64,000 bases of DNA, from the NCBI RefSeq assembly GCF_032854445.1, contig NC_088299.1:15309608-15373607 (forward strand), read 5' to 3'. This DNA is from Liolophura sinensis. Taxonomy: Eukaryota > Mollusca > Polyplacophora > Chitonida > Chitonidae. Positions within the stretch are counted from its first letter, which is position 1. The number at the start of each line of letters is the position of its first letter. This document shows, piece after piece, positions 57,601-64,000 of this stretch. The position numbers and the translations under genes were made by a program. The notes under the pieces were generated by a model, which was not told the origin of the DNA, did no database searches, and saw nothing but the letters and a program-made list of their open reading frames with translations.

Positions 57601-60600
57601 ATAACATAACTGGCAATTACCATAATTGTCCAACATTTTAACATATAACATCTATTACCTCTTTTCGTCTCATCTCCAAAGAACGTTTTACCACCTAACT
57701 ACTGTCAACCAAGCCGTCGGAAGCATCACACCTGTCATCTTTCGGCGTTATACCCATGACATCTTTTACCTGTCGCCCACTGAGCAGTGATTTGTATACC
57801 ATTTCTTACCTGCCGTCAGCTCAGCCATGAAAAACGTCACCTCTTTGTTGGTCTCTGGGATGAACACTTGACGGAAGGCGTTACAGCGTCCTGGGAACGA
57901 AGAGAAAATAAATAAACCACAATAACCAAAATACAGCTAGAAGGAGCACTATACCGGAAGGTATTACCGTAGCAATAGTATAAAATGGATATAAATTCAT
58001 AAGGCAACCCTTAGTAGTAGTATAAAAACACCGAGAAACTCACGAGTTAACCCTAGCAATAGTATAAAAACGGATACGAATTTATAAGCTTACCTTAGCA
58101 GTTGTATGAAAACGGACACGAATTCATAAGTTAACCTTAGTAGTAGTATAAAAACGGACAGAAATTCATAAGCTAACCCTTAACAGTAGTACAAAAACGG
58201 ACAGGAATTCATAAGTCTAGGCTAACCCTAGCGGTAGTTTACCCCAGCAGTAGTTTAAAAACGGATAGGAATTCATAAGTCAACCCTTAGAAGTAATATA
58301 AAAACGGACAGGAATTCGAAGGTAACTCTAGTAGTAGTATAAAAACGGACTTGAATCCGTAACGCAACCCTTAGTAGTAGTATAAAAACGGACAGGAATT
58401 CGTAAGTTAACCCCAGCAGTAGTATAAAAACGGACAGGAATTCGTAAGTTAATCCCAGCAGCAGTATAAAAACGGACAGGAATTCGTAAGTTAACCCCAG
58501 CAGTAGTATAAAAACGGACAGGAATTCGTAAGTTAACCCCAGCAGCAGTATAAAAACGGACAGGAATTCGTAAGTTAACCCCAGCAGTAGTATAAAAACG
58601 GACAGGAATTCGTAAGTTAACCCCAGCAGTAGTATAAAAACGGACAGGAATTCGTAAGTTAACCCCAGCAGTAGTATAAAAATGGACAGGAATTCGTAAG
58701 TCAACCCCAGCAGTAGTATAAAAACGGACAGGAATTCATATTAACCCAACAGGTTACACAAACACGTTGATTTTCCATACTGTTTTTCTAGCAAATTTAT
58801 CTTTAACCTCAAAATTATATTCATGGATGCTAGCATGACCAACATTTTCTAAACTGTGGTTACTGCAGGTGAAGTCATAATATTTTGTCACCGTGGTAAC
58901 GGTCACTGGGGAGGGAAGCAGTCAGTAGTAACAATGAGCAAATGTTTTCAATTTTATCCAAAACAGACAAAATTGGGACATATTTTAACTAGTTTGAAAA
59001 TAGCAGTGCAGACATTTATAGTGTATCAAGAACCTTAAATTTAAGAAATTAAGAAATTCCTAAGTTAACCGTAATCGTAAAAAAAGAGAAAACAATTCGT
59101 ATGTTAGCCCTAGTGGTAGTATGGAAACAGAAAAAAAATTAGAACAACTTGAACAGTATAGTGCAAAACAGACAGGAAATTCATAGGTTAATGGAGCTGT
59201 TCACCACGGTGGTCACGCATGGACATTGGCTGTTACTGCGACGGTCGTGTTCATTGGTGATGATGACTGTGTTGTTGGTAGGTATAACTCTAGTGTTAAT
59301 GGTCATGATGGTTATCACACCCGTGGATATAACTCTCATGTTTGTGGTAAATATGACTGCGATGTGTGTGGGTATAACTCTCGTGTTAATGGTGATGATG
59401 ATTGTCGGTATAACTCTCATGTTAATGGTGATGATGACTGATGTGGATGGGTGTAACTTTCGTGTCTATAGCGATGACGACTGATGTTGGTGTGTATAAC
59501 TCTCGTTTTAACGGTGATGATGACTGATGTTAATGGGTATAACTCTCGTGTTAATGGTGATGACGACTGCTGCTGAAGGGTATATTGATGAGTATAATAA
59601 TGTTGATTGGGTATAACTTTTGCGTCTATGGTGATGATGACTAATACTGATGGGTATAACTCGCTTGTTTATGGTGATGATGACCGATGTTGACGCGTAT
59701 AACTTTTGTGTCCATGGTGATGATGACCGATGTTGACGGGTATAACTTTTGTGTCCATGGTGATGATGACCGATGTTGACGGGTATAACTTTTGCGTCTG
59801 TGGTGATGATGACTGATGTGGATAGGTATAACTTTTGTGTCCATGGTGATGATGACCGATGTTGACGGGTATAACTTTTGCGTCTGTGGTGATGATGACT
59901 GATGTGGATAGATATAACTTTTGTGTCTATGGTGATGATGACTGATGTGGATAGGTATAACTTTTGTGTCCATGGTGATGATGACTGATGTTGATGGGTA
60001 TAACTGTCGTGTTAATGGTGATGATGACTAATACTGATGGGTATAACTCTCTTGTTTAATGTGATGATGACCCATGTTGATGGGTATAATTCTCTTGTCT
60101 ATCGTGGTGATGATTGATGTGGATCTGTATAATTGTCGTGTCTATGCTGATGATGACTGATGTTGATGGGTATAACGCTCGTGTCTATGGTGATATTCGT
60201 GGATATTCCCATTGTGATGTTCACTGATGACAGTGATAACCGTGGTGATCATCAGCAATGATGTTGACTTTGGCATCGATGACTTGATGTTAAGTGATGC
60301 GTAGTGATACACTATGAGGCATACATACCATAGTCATTGCTCATCCGTTCAAATGAAAAAAAAACAGCAAAAGCTGACTTGGAGAATTAAACACAATGGA
60401 ACTGTCTTTGAACTGTCTTTCGAGTCGAAAGTTGCAATTTTTTTAAAAATATGGATTGTCCTATTTTACATTCGACAAGTCGAGTTCGGCAAGTCGAGTT
60501 CGGCAAGACGATACAATTAACACATCGCGATGTGAGAACAAGGCTTTATGAAAACACACAATTGAATACGAGAAAAATGGCGTCTTACCAGAGAGAATGA

Positions 60601-63600
60601 TGAAGAAATCGTCTGCGGTTTCATCTTGATGAATTATAATTTTGTTTGGAGGATATTCCTGGAAATACAAGTATACATGGATTTGTTATTACAGGGATTT
60701 CCCGAAGAATTTGTGACATGGCATGGGGGAATTAAGATATGGAATATCAAAATCATATGGATTTGAATTCAGCACGTGCTCGTTTTTCAACAAGGGAAGC
60801 ATTTCAGGTTCTTGGCAAGTAATGTTGTCTAAACATGATTTTGGCCATGAGACGCTATTGTATCCATTACCTCAATGTAACCTGATGTTATTAATAAGAC
60901 GATCCATTCGCATAGTTGTATCTTAACAATTTTGCTTGTATATACCCTTGTATCTATTATCTGCAAGATAAACTTCATCAGGGCAGGGGTGGCGTACCCT
61001 TGTATACGGTTTTATATTTATATAGTGTGCATTTATTTTTTTTTTGATTGGTGTTTTAAGCAGAAGAATATTTCAACTTATGTGACCGAGGCCAGCACTG
61101 TGGTAGGAGGAAAACCACGGCCATCCACAGATTGCTGCAAAGCATTTCCATGTACGACAAAAGAGGAAGTCAACATGACCTAGACTTGGACGCACAGCGA
61201 TCACAGTGGTAAGAGGCTCATGAGTCATTCTGTTGGGCTAACGCGCTAATCATTTGACCACGGGTGCTCCTAGCCTGCAATTTAGTGCAGGTTCATGTTT
61301 ATTTAATATATATACAAAATATATATTTATTCTATGGTGATTTATTGGGACGACTTTTTGGTTTACCTTCGAGGTTGGCTGGCGCCTAAATACGGCTACC
61401 ATAGAGGAATACCACCTTTCATATTTATATGGTATCCGTAGTTATGACTTGAAAAGTGGCATCATCCATATATATACTCCAACAAGAGCTATACAATAAC
61501 ATATCATTCTAACGTCATTGCGATTATTAACGCTAAACACACTAACAAAAAATATAGTTTACCAAAATTTCTTATGTGTGCAAGTGTTATGATGAGGGCA
61601 CAGTTCGGCATGCAGCTGCATGCAGTGATAAGGAATAGGATCGCCACGCTAGGTGTCAGCACCCACCTGTTTCAGGAGTTTGGGTAGCACTTTCTCTTTG
61701 CCATCCTGGGGCATCAAAGACAAGACGCTCGGTCCGCTTGCCAGGTATTTCCTTTTTTCTTGTGCTTCTTTTGTGAGAATCCGCTCAATGGTTTGGTGGA
61801 AACTGGTTCTGTCTATTCGAAGGAATTCACAGGCTTCTTTGGTGTATATGGTAGCAGGAGGAGCGAGATCTTCCCTCCAGCCCTCGGGGGAGACCAAGCC
61901 GAGGTACTCCCCGGACCCGTGATTGTAAATGATATTCGGCTGGTACATATTCTTAGACTCTGTCACGCTGATCCCATACGTCACTTCCACTGCGCCGTGG
62001 ACGATGTAATAGCAGGAAATATTCTCTTCGTGTGTTTTCTTTGTAATGTATTCCCAAGGGGCATAACTCTCGTACGTCACAACCTGACTGAGACAGTCTT
62101 TTATGTAGTCTTTTCCTTTGTGAATTAACTTCAGTCCTTCAACCACAGCCCGCATCGCCAGTAGTTCGGACTTTGGCATAATGGACGAATCCTTGGTTAT
62201 GTTTCTACTTTCGTTTTTGCGCATGATCCTTCTTGCTTCCGGTGTGAGGACGACTGTACCTTGTGAGGCAAACAGCCTCTTGTTAAAGACCGGAGGGAGG
62301 TCGTCTTCACTCTGTGAGTCCAGCGACACCGCACGGGGGAGCCGGCTGGCCGCCAGACGATCCTGCTGCCGATATTTCAGGGTGTCTTCATAAAACTTTT
62401 GGGTTTCAGTTGCCTCCCTCACCACTTTCTTCATTCTCCTGTTAAACCAATTAACTTGTATTATAAAACTTCCTGATCCGTCAGATATCGGCATCTAACT
62501 GGCGTTGTAAAATTCGACTTGTCCTCAATGGGTAACATTCGATAAATATGGCAGTACCATTGTGTTTTTATTTTTGACTTTTAAAGAACTTACAAATGAC
62601 CGATTGATTGATTTTTCATTCATCAGTATGCCATACAGAGTTGTAGCGGTACAGAACAAAGCTCCACAGAACTTGCCCTATCCCACCATGGTTACAAAAT
62701 TAATACTGATGATGGCTGAAGGCGAATTATATCACGCACATATGACATATTATTTGGAAAAAAAAAACGAAACAAAACAAGGTACATGGGAATTTTTGTT
62801 GGTGACCAAAAATGTGACTAGCAGACACTTCAGGTATTTTGGCAGGTAAACACTCTAGCCGTTATCGTGCGTAGTGGTTTCCTCATTGTGAGATCGATAA
62901 AAGCTATGTAGGGTAAAAAGGGCGCAGATAAACTTTTTGGTACTTTGTATAATGTTTGTTTAAGGCGTAAGGGTGTCACGGAAGTCTACCAAGATAACTC
63001 AGAGTTATGTACGTACTTTGGTGCATGTGATAGGCCTACAATCAAAGCACAAATTTCATTACCGGGATCGACAATTTCTATACTACCATGGTACACGATC
63101 TGAATACTGGTTTAAGTCATTTGCCCAGAACATTCCTTCGTCTTTCTAACATCATTTATTGTTTCTCTGCGCATGATTTCGTCCTAATTTCATACTTCAT
63201 ATACTTTCTTAGTTCTTGGTGGCTTGCGTTAAATGTCGTTTCGGAACTGACCTTGTGATGATTGACCTGGAACCATATTGGTTGACGGCTTGTGTACAAA
63301 TGTCTCTTTCGACGCATAGATCCGTTAATAAAAGAGCCTATGTCGCTGATGTGGATACCACGATTGCCAGATTGATCCCGGATATCATCACAGAGAATGT
63401 CAACATAACCCTGATAGTGTGCCCCTAGCTCTGGCACACCTTGATGCGATACCTCGAAGTAACTTTTCTTATGCCGTTCCTATAACATTATCGCATTGTA
63501 CAGTAGGCTGGGTCATATAATGCCACCGAGTTTCAATTAACGATTTATAGCTTTATTGGCTTTAATGAAAGTGGACTGATCGAGTAGGCTTAATTTATTT

Positions 63601-63937
63601 TGGTATGTTTCATACTCTGATAACAGAACTACTTGTGTACTCATGCATATATACATAGACAAATTTAAACAAAATTGACAATAACACATATAGTTCCAAG
63701 AGCAGTGGCTAAACAGCAGTGCGTTTCATAACACTCAACGTTTCTTCCGTGCAGTTTAATACAAAACAACAACAACATCAACGTTGGCTAAGCCTGTACA
63801 TGTACATGACTAGCCCCACACTGGGCACATCCACGAGAGCACTGTTATATAAAAACATATTTTTAACGACTATACTCACGGGGCGACGTTCTTAAAACTT
63901 TTTGAATCTTGATCATTGCTTTTCTCCATTCCACATT
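45586..63937 (-). CDS. Large protein with two cyclic-nucleotide-binding domains (CNBD1/2-like), partial
   Basis: At least 15 exons with matching phases: 63880-63937, 63252-63345, 61667-62454, 60589-60658, 57810-57890, 57364-57457, 56704-56928, 56328-56497, 54935-54975, 53582-53716, 52902-53026, 51251-51500, 45774-45920, 45586-45629, and one junction before 61,667-62,454 that may hide a micro-exon. The third exon onward gives more than 700 residues. A first CNB fold lies in the third exon (YYIVHGAVEV, GEYLGL, PPATIYTKEACEFLRI). A second spans the fourth to seventh exons (EYPPNKIIIHQDETADDFFIILSG, then NFFAEECVLNQMPSICTLIT). In typical cAMP-binding cassettes the FGE..L and PRAAT motifs supply a Glu and an Arg. 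Here the Arg is missing from both domains, so nucleotide binding is doubtful. The C-terminal half is charged and unrecognised. The gene is cut by the right edge, and the 3' end is not found. Resemblance to human CNBD1 is from memory. Confidence 0.8.
45774..45920 (-). CDS. CNB gene exon, basic
   Basis: Acceptor TTGATGGTTTAG and donor GTACGT, both phase 0. 49 codons, MVGKAVQKFKRSAKLMRSKQ and FERLVKEHTPATLRE. It lies 5.3 kb from the previous exon, across the most repeat-laden intron. Confidence 0.72.
46090..46485 (+). repeat. ATATAGGT-rich tandem repeat with 136-bp higher order
   Basis: Basic elements of about 20 bp (GGATATATAGGTGTGAG) are arranged in about three higher-order units of 136 bp, each with TATAGGCTTGTGGGAATG. 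It lies in the large CNB-gene intron. Confidence 0.85.
46490..46860 (+). pseudogene. Crypton-like tyrosine recombinase, 3' fragment
   Basis: The plus-strand frame has NHSTRATEATILSQFN and then TGHKSVSSVAVYQRVS with EKLVMG. This is the C-terminal catalytic box of tyrosine recombinases: HxxR, a His in GHKS, and the nucleophile Tyr in VYQRV. This wording is typical of animal Crypton-type elements. A stop follows directly at 46,649-46,651. The downstream DNA (46,700-46,855) can be read as a Ser/Thr/Pro tail with a duplicated ATVTASS segment. The N-terminal core and first catalytic Arg are missing, so it is a 5'-truncated relic. Confidence 0.7.
47090..49485 (+). repeat. About 112-bp minisatellite with higher-order structure
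   Basis: About 20 units with AATATATGTGTTGTCTGCTA, CGATATAATTATAAATTCAG, CAGTTTGTTTCCTAGACGAA and GGGCTACCTATAGGCCTATA. A variant block with TCTGCGAAGGCCGAAGATAA recurs at about 47,882, 48,603 and 49,213, showing higher-order units of about 720 and 610 bp. Confidence 0.93.
49490..50042. other. CNB-gene intron, no feature
   Basis: Unique AT-rich intron. A plus-strand open frame starting at 49,879 runs into the SINE and is not called. Confidence 0.45.
50057..50294 (-). mobile_element. tRNA-derived SINE with target-site duplication
   Basis: Best SINE in the window. The minus strand reads GGGGCCTCCGTGGCTCAGTC (A-box region), then a GTGAGTTCAAGT B-box-like block. It continues through the conserved centre and the AGTACGGCGTAAAACACCAA tail, ending in a long poly-A (poly-T on plus at 50,057-50,073). 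A 14-bp direct repeat, CAAGAATGGCTTTG, flanks it at 50,043-50,056 and 50,295-50,308, which proves insertion by target-primed copying. Confidence 0.92.
50515..51090 (+). repeat. ATATAGGTATG and 31-bp tandem repeats
   Basis: The left part has about 20-bp units (GATATATAGGTATGGG). The right part has about nine units of about 31 bp (GGTATACGGATATGAGGGTA). It is related in sequence to the array at 46,090, on the other side of the 112-bp array. Confidence 0.88.
51251..51500 (-). CDS. CNB gene exon, coiled-coil-like
   Basis: Acceptor TTTGACTTTTCAG and donor GTAAGT. 83 codons: SKYRTETLRKKLIELQSQRT and RERKKGR, then EEQTLDDQKKLKGFVLDKIA. The Leu/Lys/Glu spacing suggests helix or coiled coil. Confidence 0.78.
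51650..52375 (+). repeat. 103-bp minisatellite, G/T-rich
   Basis: Seven near-identical units with ACCCTGAGTAAACCACTGCC, CTTCAGCAGGTATTCTGGTG and a GATGGTGGTGGTGGTGTGTG-GGG-rich half. Minus-strand frames give spurious 100-residue His/Pro-rich open frames every 103 bases. It lies in a CNB-gene intron. Confidence 0.94.
52376..52901. other. CNB-gene intron, no feature
   Basis: No recognised element. Confidence 0.45.
52902..53026 (-). CDS. CNB gene exon, Lys-rich
   Basis: Acceptor TTTCTTGTAG and strong donor GTGAGT, phase 0 to phase 2. Ends TFADKVKPKKTSSFFKEDE. Without splicing the frame would stop at the TGA inside the donor, so an intron-retained form would end here. Confidence 0.75.
53027..53581. 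other. CNB-gene intron, no feature
   Basis: AT-rich, nothing recognised. Confidence 0.45.
53582..53716 (-). CDS. CNB gene exon
   Basis: Acceptor ATAAAACCAG and donor GTAACT, both phase 0. 45 codons: EIDKVGAANSAELYKFLQDN and the helical, charged ELTKQFKTAWIDDMERESLE that follows. Confidence 0.75.
53785..53995 (-). mobile_element. Diverged SINE-like element
   Basis: An ATTT-repeat tail, then GTTTACGTCTTACTTCACAA and ATTTCACTTATATAA, ending in a GATTGGGATTCGAACC block that fits an RNA polymerase III B box in antisense. A different subfamily from the SINE at 50,057. Confidence 0.6.
53996..54934. other. CNB-gene intron, no feature
   Basis: No exon or repeat recognised. Confidence 0.4.
54935..54975 (-). 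CDS. CNB gene micro-exon (tentative)
   Basis: 41 nt between GTCCATTAG and GTAAAC. Its phases (1 in, 0 out) match both neighbours and it encodes RRRIRNGWREEKW. The polypyrimidine tract is weak. Confidence 0.5.
55008..55168 (+). repeat. Short tandem repeat of about 33 bp
   Basis: Four to five units of CAATGGAGAACAAGTGAAGC and variants, in a CNB-gene intron. Confidence 0.75.
55389..55560 (-). mobile_element. Partial SINE
   Basis: T-rich tail, then GATTGGTGTTTTGCGCC and ATATTTCACTTATATGACGA with the GCCCGGGGGAAAC block. The tRNA-like head is absent. Confidence 0.7.
55561..56327. other. CNB-gene intron with a two-copy repeat
   Basis: TATCACACTGTCGTCG plus about 40 bp occurs twice at 55,982 and 56,031, with a relative at 41,195. 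Otherwise nothing recognised. Confidence 0.5.
56328..56497 (-). CDS. CNB gene exon, Arg/Ser-rich linker
   Basis: Acceptor TTTGTGTTTCAG and donor GTAAAA. 56 codons with ARSAVNRSVSPMSLPARSKS and an acidic MIEDDTSETES. Likely disordered, with possible phosphorylation sites. Confidence 0.78.
56704..56928 (-). CDS. CNB gene exon after the second CNB domain
   Basis: Acceptor ATTTTGACAG and donor GTCAGC, the latter a weaker but acceptable donor. 74 codons; begins SGLEIVSKDCLANIIQEHRN, the C-helix of the domain, then a charged stretch ending TRPPGE. Confidence 0.78.
57000..57363. other. CNB-gene intron, no feature
   Basis: Short introns between neighbouring exons. Nothing recognised. Confidence 0.4.
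57364..57457 (-). CDS. CNB gene exon with the divergent phosphate-binding cassette
   Basis: Acceptor TTTTCCCAACAG and donor GTGAGG. Encodes NFFAEECVLNQMPSICTLIT and TCHTVCYKMH. The Glu of FGE is present in altered context and the cassette Arg is replaced (PSICT for PRAAT). Confidence 0.82.
57810..57890 (-). CDS. CNB gene exon, second CNB domain middle
   Basis: Acceptor TTCGTTCCCAG and donor GTAAGA, phases 1 and 1. Encodes RCNAFRQVFIPETNKEVTFF and MAELTA, the strands before the binding cassette. Confidence 0.82.
57950..58745 (+). repeat. 42-bp minisatellite
   Basis: About 18 units, the central eight or nine almost identical. Unit parts are AGTAGTATAAAAACGGACAG and GAATTCGTAAGTTAACCCCA. Every good unit contains an EcoRI site. 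On the minus strand, the strand of the gene, 42 bases give 14 codons without a stop and a hydrophobic LGLTYEFLSVFILL repeat, but no splice-bounded exon joins it. Confidence 0.93.
58746..59229. other. CNB-gene intron between two arrays
   Basis: No recognised feature. Confidence 0.45.
59230..60205 (+). repeat. 43-bp minisatellite
   Basis: About 22 units with GGTATAACTTTTGTGTCCAT and GGTGATGATGACTGATGTTG. It lies in the same intron as the 42-bp array and is unrelated to it. Confidence 0.92.
60589..60658 (-). CDS. CNB gene exon, start of second CNB domain
   Basis: Acceptor GTATTTCCAG (phase 0), donor GTAAGA (phase 1). Encodes EYPPNKIIIHQDETADDFFI plus ILS, the typical first strands of a CNB roll. 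Confidence 0.82.
61030..61272 (-). mobile_element. Old tRNA-derived SINE
   Basis: Poly-T at 61,030-61,045, then GATTGGTGTTTTAAGCAGAA and the GAGGCCAGCACTGTGGTAGG centre, ending in a diverged tRNA-like head. Target-site duplications are not clear. Confidence 0.75.
61273..61666. other. CNB-gene intron, no feature
   Basis: AT-rich. No recognised element. Confidence 0.4.
61667..62454 (-). CDS. CNB gene exon with first CNB domain
   Basis: Donor AAACAG|GTGGGT at 61,667. The acceptor is either TACAAG at 62,454 (phase 1) or TTTAACAG at 62,438 (phase 2). About 260 residues. A basic, Arg/Lys-rich start (NRRMKKVVREATETQKFYED) and a linker with SLDSQSEDDLPP lead into a helical LTPEARRIMRKNESRNITKD segment. 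The CNB beta-roll then ends with PPATIYTKEACEFLRI and a C-terminal helix up to LLKQ. An in-frame ATG at 62,494 could be an alternative start if this were the first exon. Confidence 0.8.
62455..63251. other. CNB-gene intron, possible micro-exon
   Basis: A 37-nt stretch at 63,063-63,099 has an ATTCAG acceptor, a GTAATG donor and phases that would bridge its neighbours, but it is too short to support alone. Nothing else is seen. Confidence 0.3.
63252..63345 (-). CDS. CNB gene exon (basic segment)
   Basis: Acceptor ATCCACATCAG and donor GTCAGT. It encodes 31 residues, including SMRRKRHLYTSRQPIWFQVN. It ends in phase 0, which does not fit either acceptor of the next exon directly. Confidence 0.5.
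63346..63879. other. CNB-gene intron, no feature
   Basis: AT-rich. No recognised element. Confidence 0.4.
63880..63937 (-). CDS. CNB gene exon, N-terminal side (tentative)
   Basis: Acceptor GACCTGTCAG and donor GTGAGT. In the phase-2-ending frame it encodes CGMEKSNDQDSKSFKNVAP, which joins the next exon in phase. Another open frame exists, so assignment is tentative. Confidence 0.5.
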
Positions 63938-64000
63938 CTGACAGGTCTAGTGGTATTTTGTCCGATACGCATTTTCTTCGTCCATAGTTATATGTAGGCA

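Noticed and set aside
58273-58704. 143-residue hydrophobic protein with 14-residue repeats
   Set aside because: It is produced by the 42-bp array; no start context or splice sites.
62562-62849. 95-residue plus-strand open frame opposite the CNB gene
   Set aside because: AT-rich intron sequence with no motif and no splice context.
63063-63099. 37-nt micro-exon in the CNB gene
   Set aside because: Splice sites and phases fit, but so short a stretch can fit by chance and it shows no family similarity.

Overview
This is an animal nuclear genome segment: split genes with GT-AG introns, tRNA-derived SINEs, Tc1/mariner and non-LTR relics, and very many minisatellites. The SINE families look like those I remember from lophotrochozoan, especially bivalve, genomes, so a bivalve mollusc is my best guess; I cannot confirm it without a search. 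There are no prokaryotic operons, rRNA genes, functional tRNA genes or CRISPR arrays. By eye roughly a quarter of the window is tandem repeat.

Layout. (1) Positions 1-25,950 (copy A) and about 30,233-44,597 (copy B) are a direct tandem duplication separated by about 4.3 kb. Each copy carries one complete small gene on the minus strand for a secreted, GPI-anchored, ten-cysteine three-finger (Ly6/uPAR, LU domain) protein of 173 (A) or 171 (B) residues. Each has a 5' UTR exon, three coding exons with phase-1 introns, a TATA-like promoter with a conserved palindrome, and a poly(A) signal. The copies differ by a Tc1 transposon (only A), a foldback element (only A), a 4.3-kb block with a probable unrecognised spliced gene and an 87-bp array (only A), about 2.4 kb including most of a LINE fragment (only B), and large differences in array copy number. 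The most extreme array is a 55-bp satellite with about 95 units in A and about six in B. (2) Positions 25,950-30,233 are spacer DNA with a 65-bp array, a SINE and a 44-bp array. (3) From about 45.6 kb to the right end, the minus strand carries at least 15 exons of one large gene for a protein with two divergent cyclic-nucleotide-binding (CNB) domains, like the animal CNBD1/CNBD2 group, followed by a long basic and acidic tail. The gene runs off the right edge, and its 3' end was not found on the left. Its introns hold six or more unrelated minisatellites, SINEs, and the 3' part of a Crypton-like tyrosine recombinase gene.

Most interesting points. The two three-finger genes differ mainly by amino-acid-changing substitutions (about 24 replaced codons plus a two-codon indel, against about six silent ones by hand count), while the adjacent 3' UTR differs by only 1-2%, which suggests diversifying selection. 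A previously unannotated spliced gene with a GC-AG intron lies inside copy A. The 55-bp satellite has no stop codon in any of the three minus-strand frames. Exon boundaries were read by hand from splice consensus and phase matching; all need transcript support.
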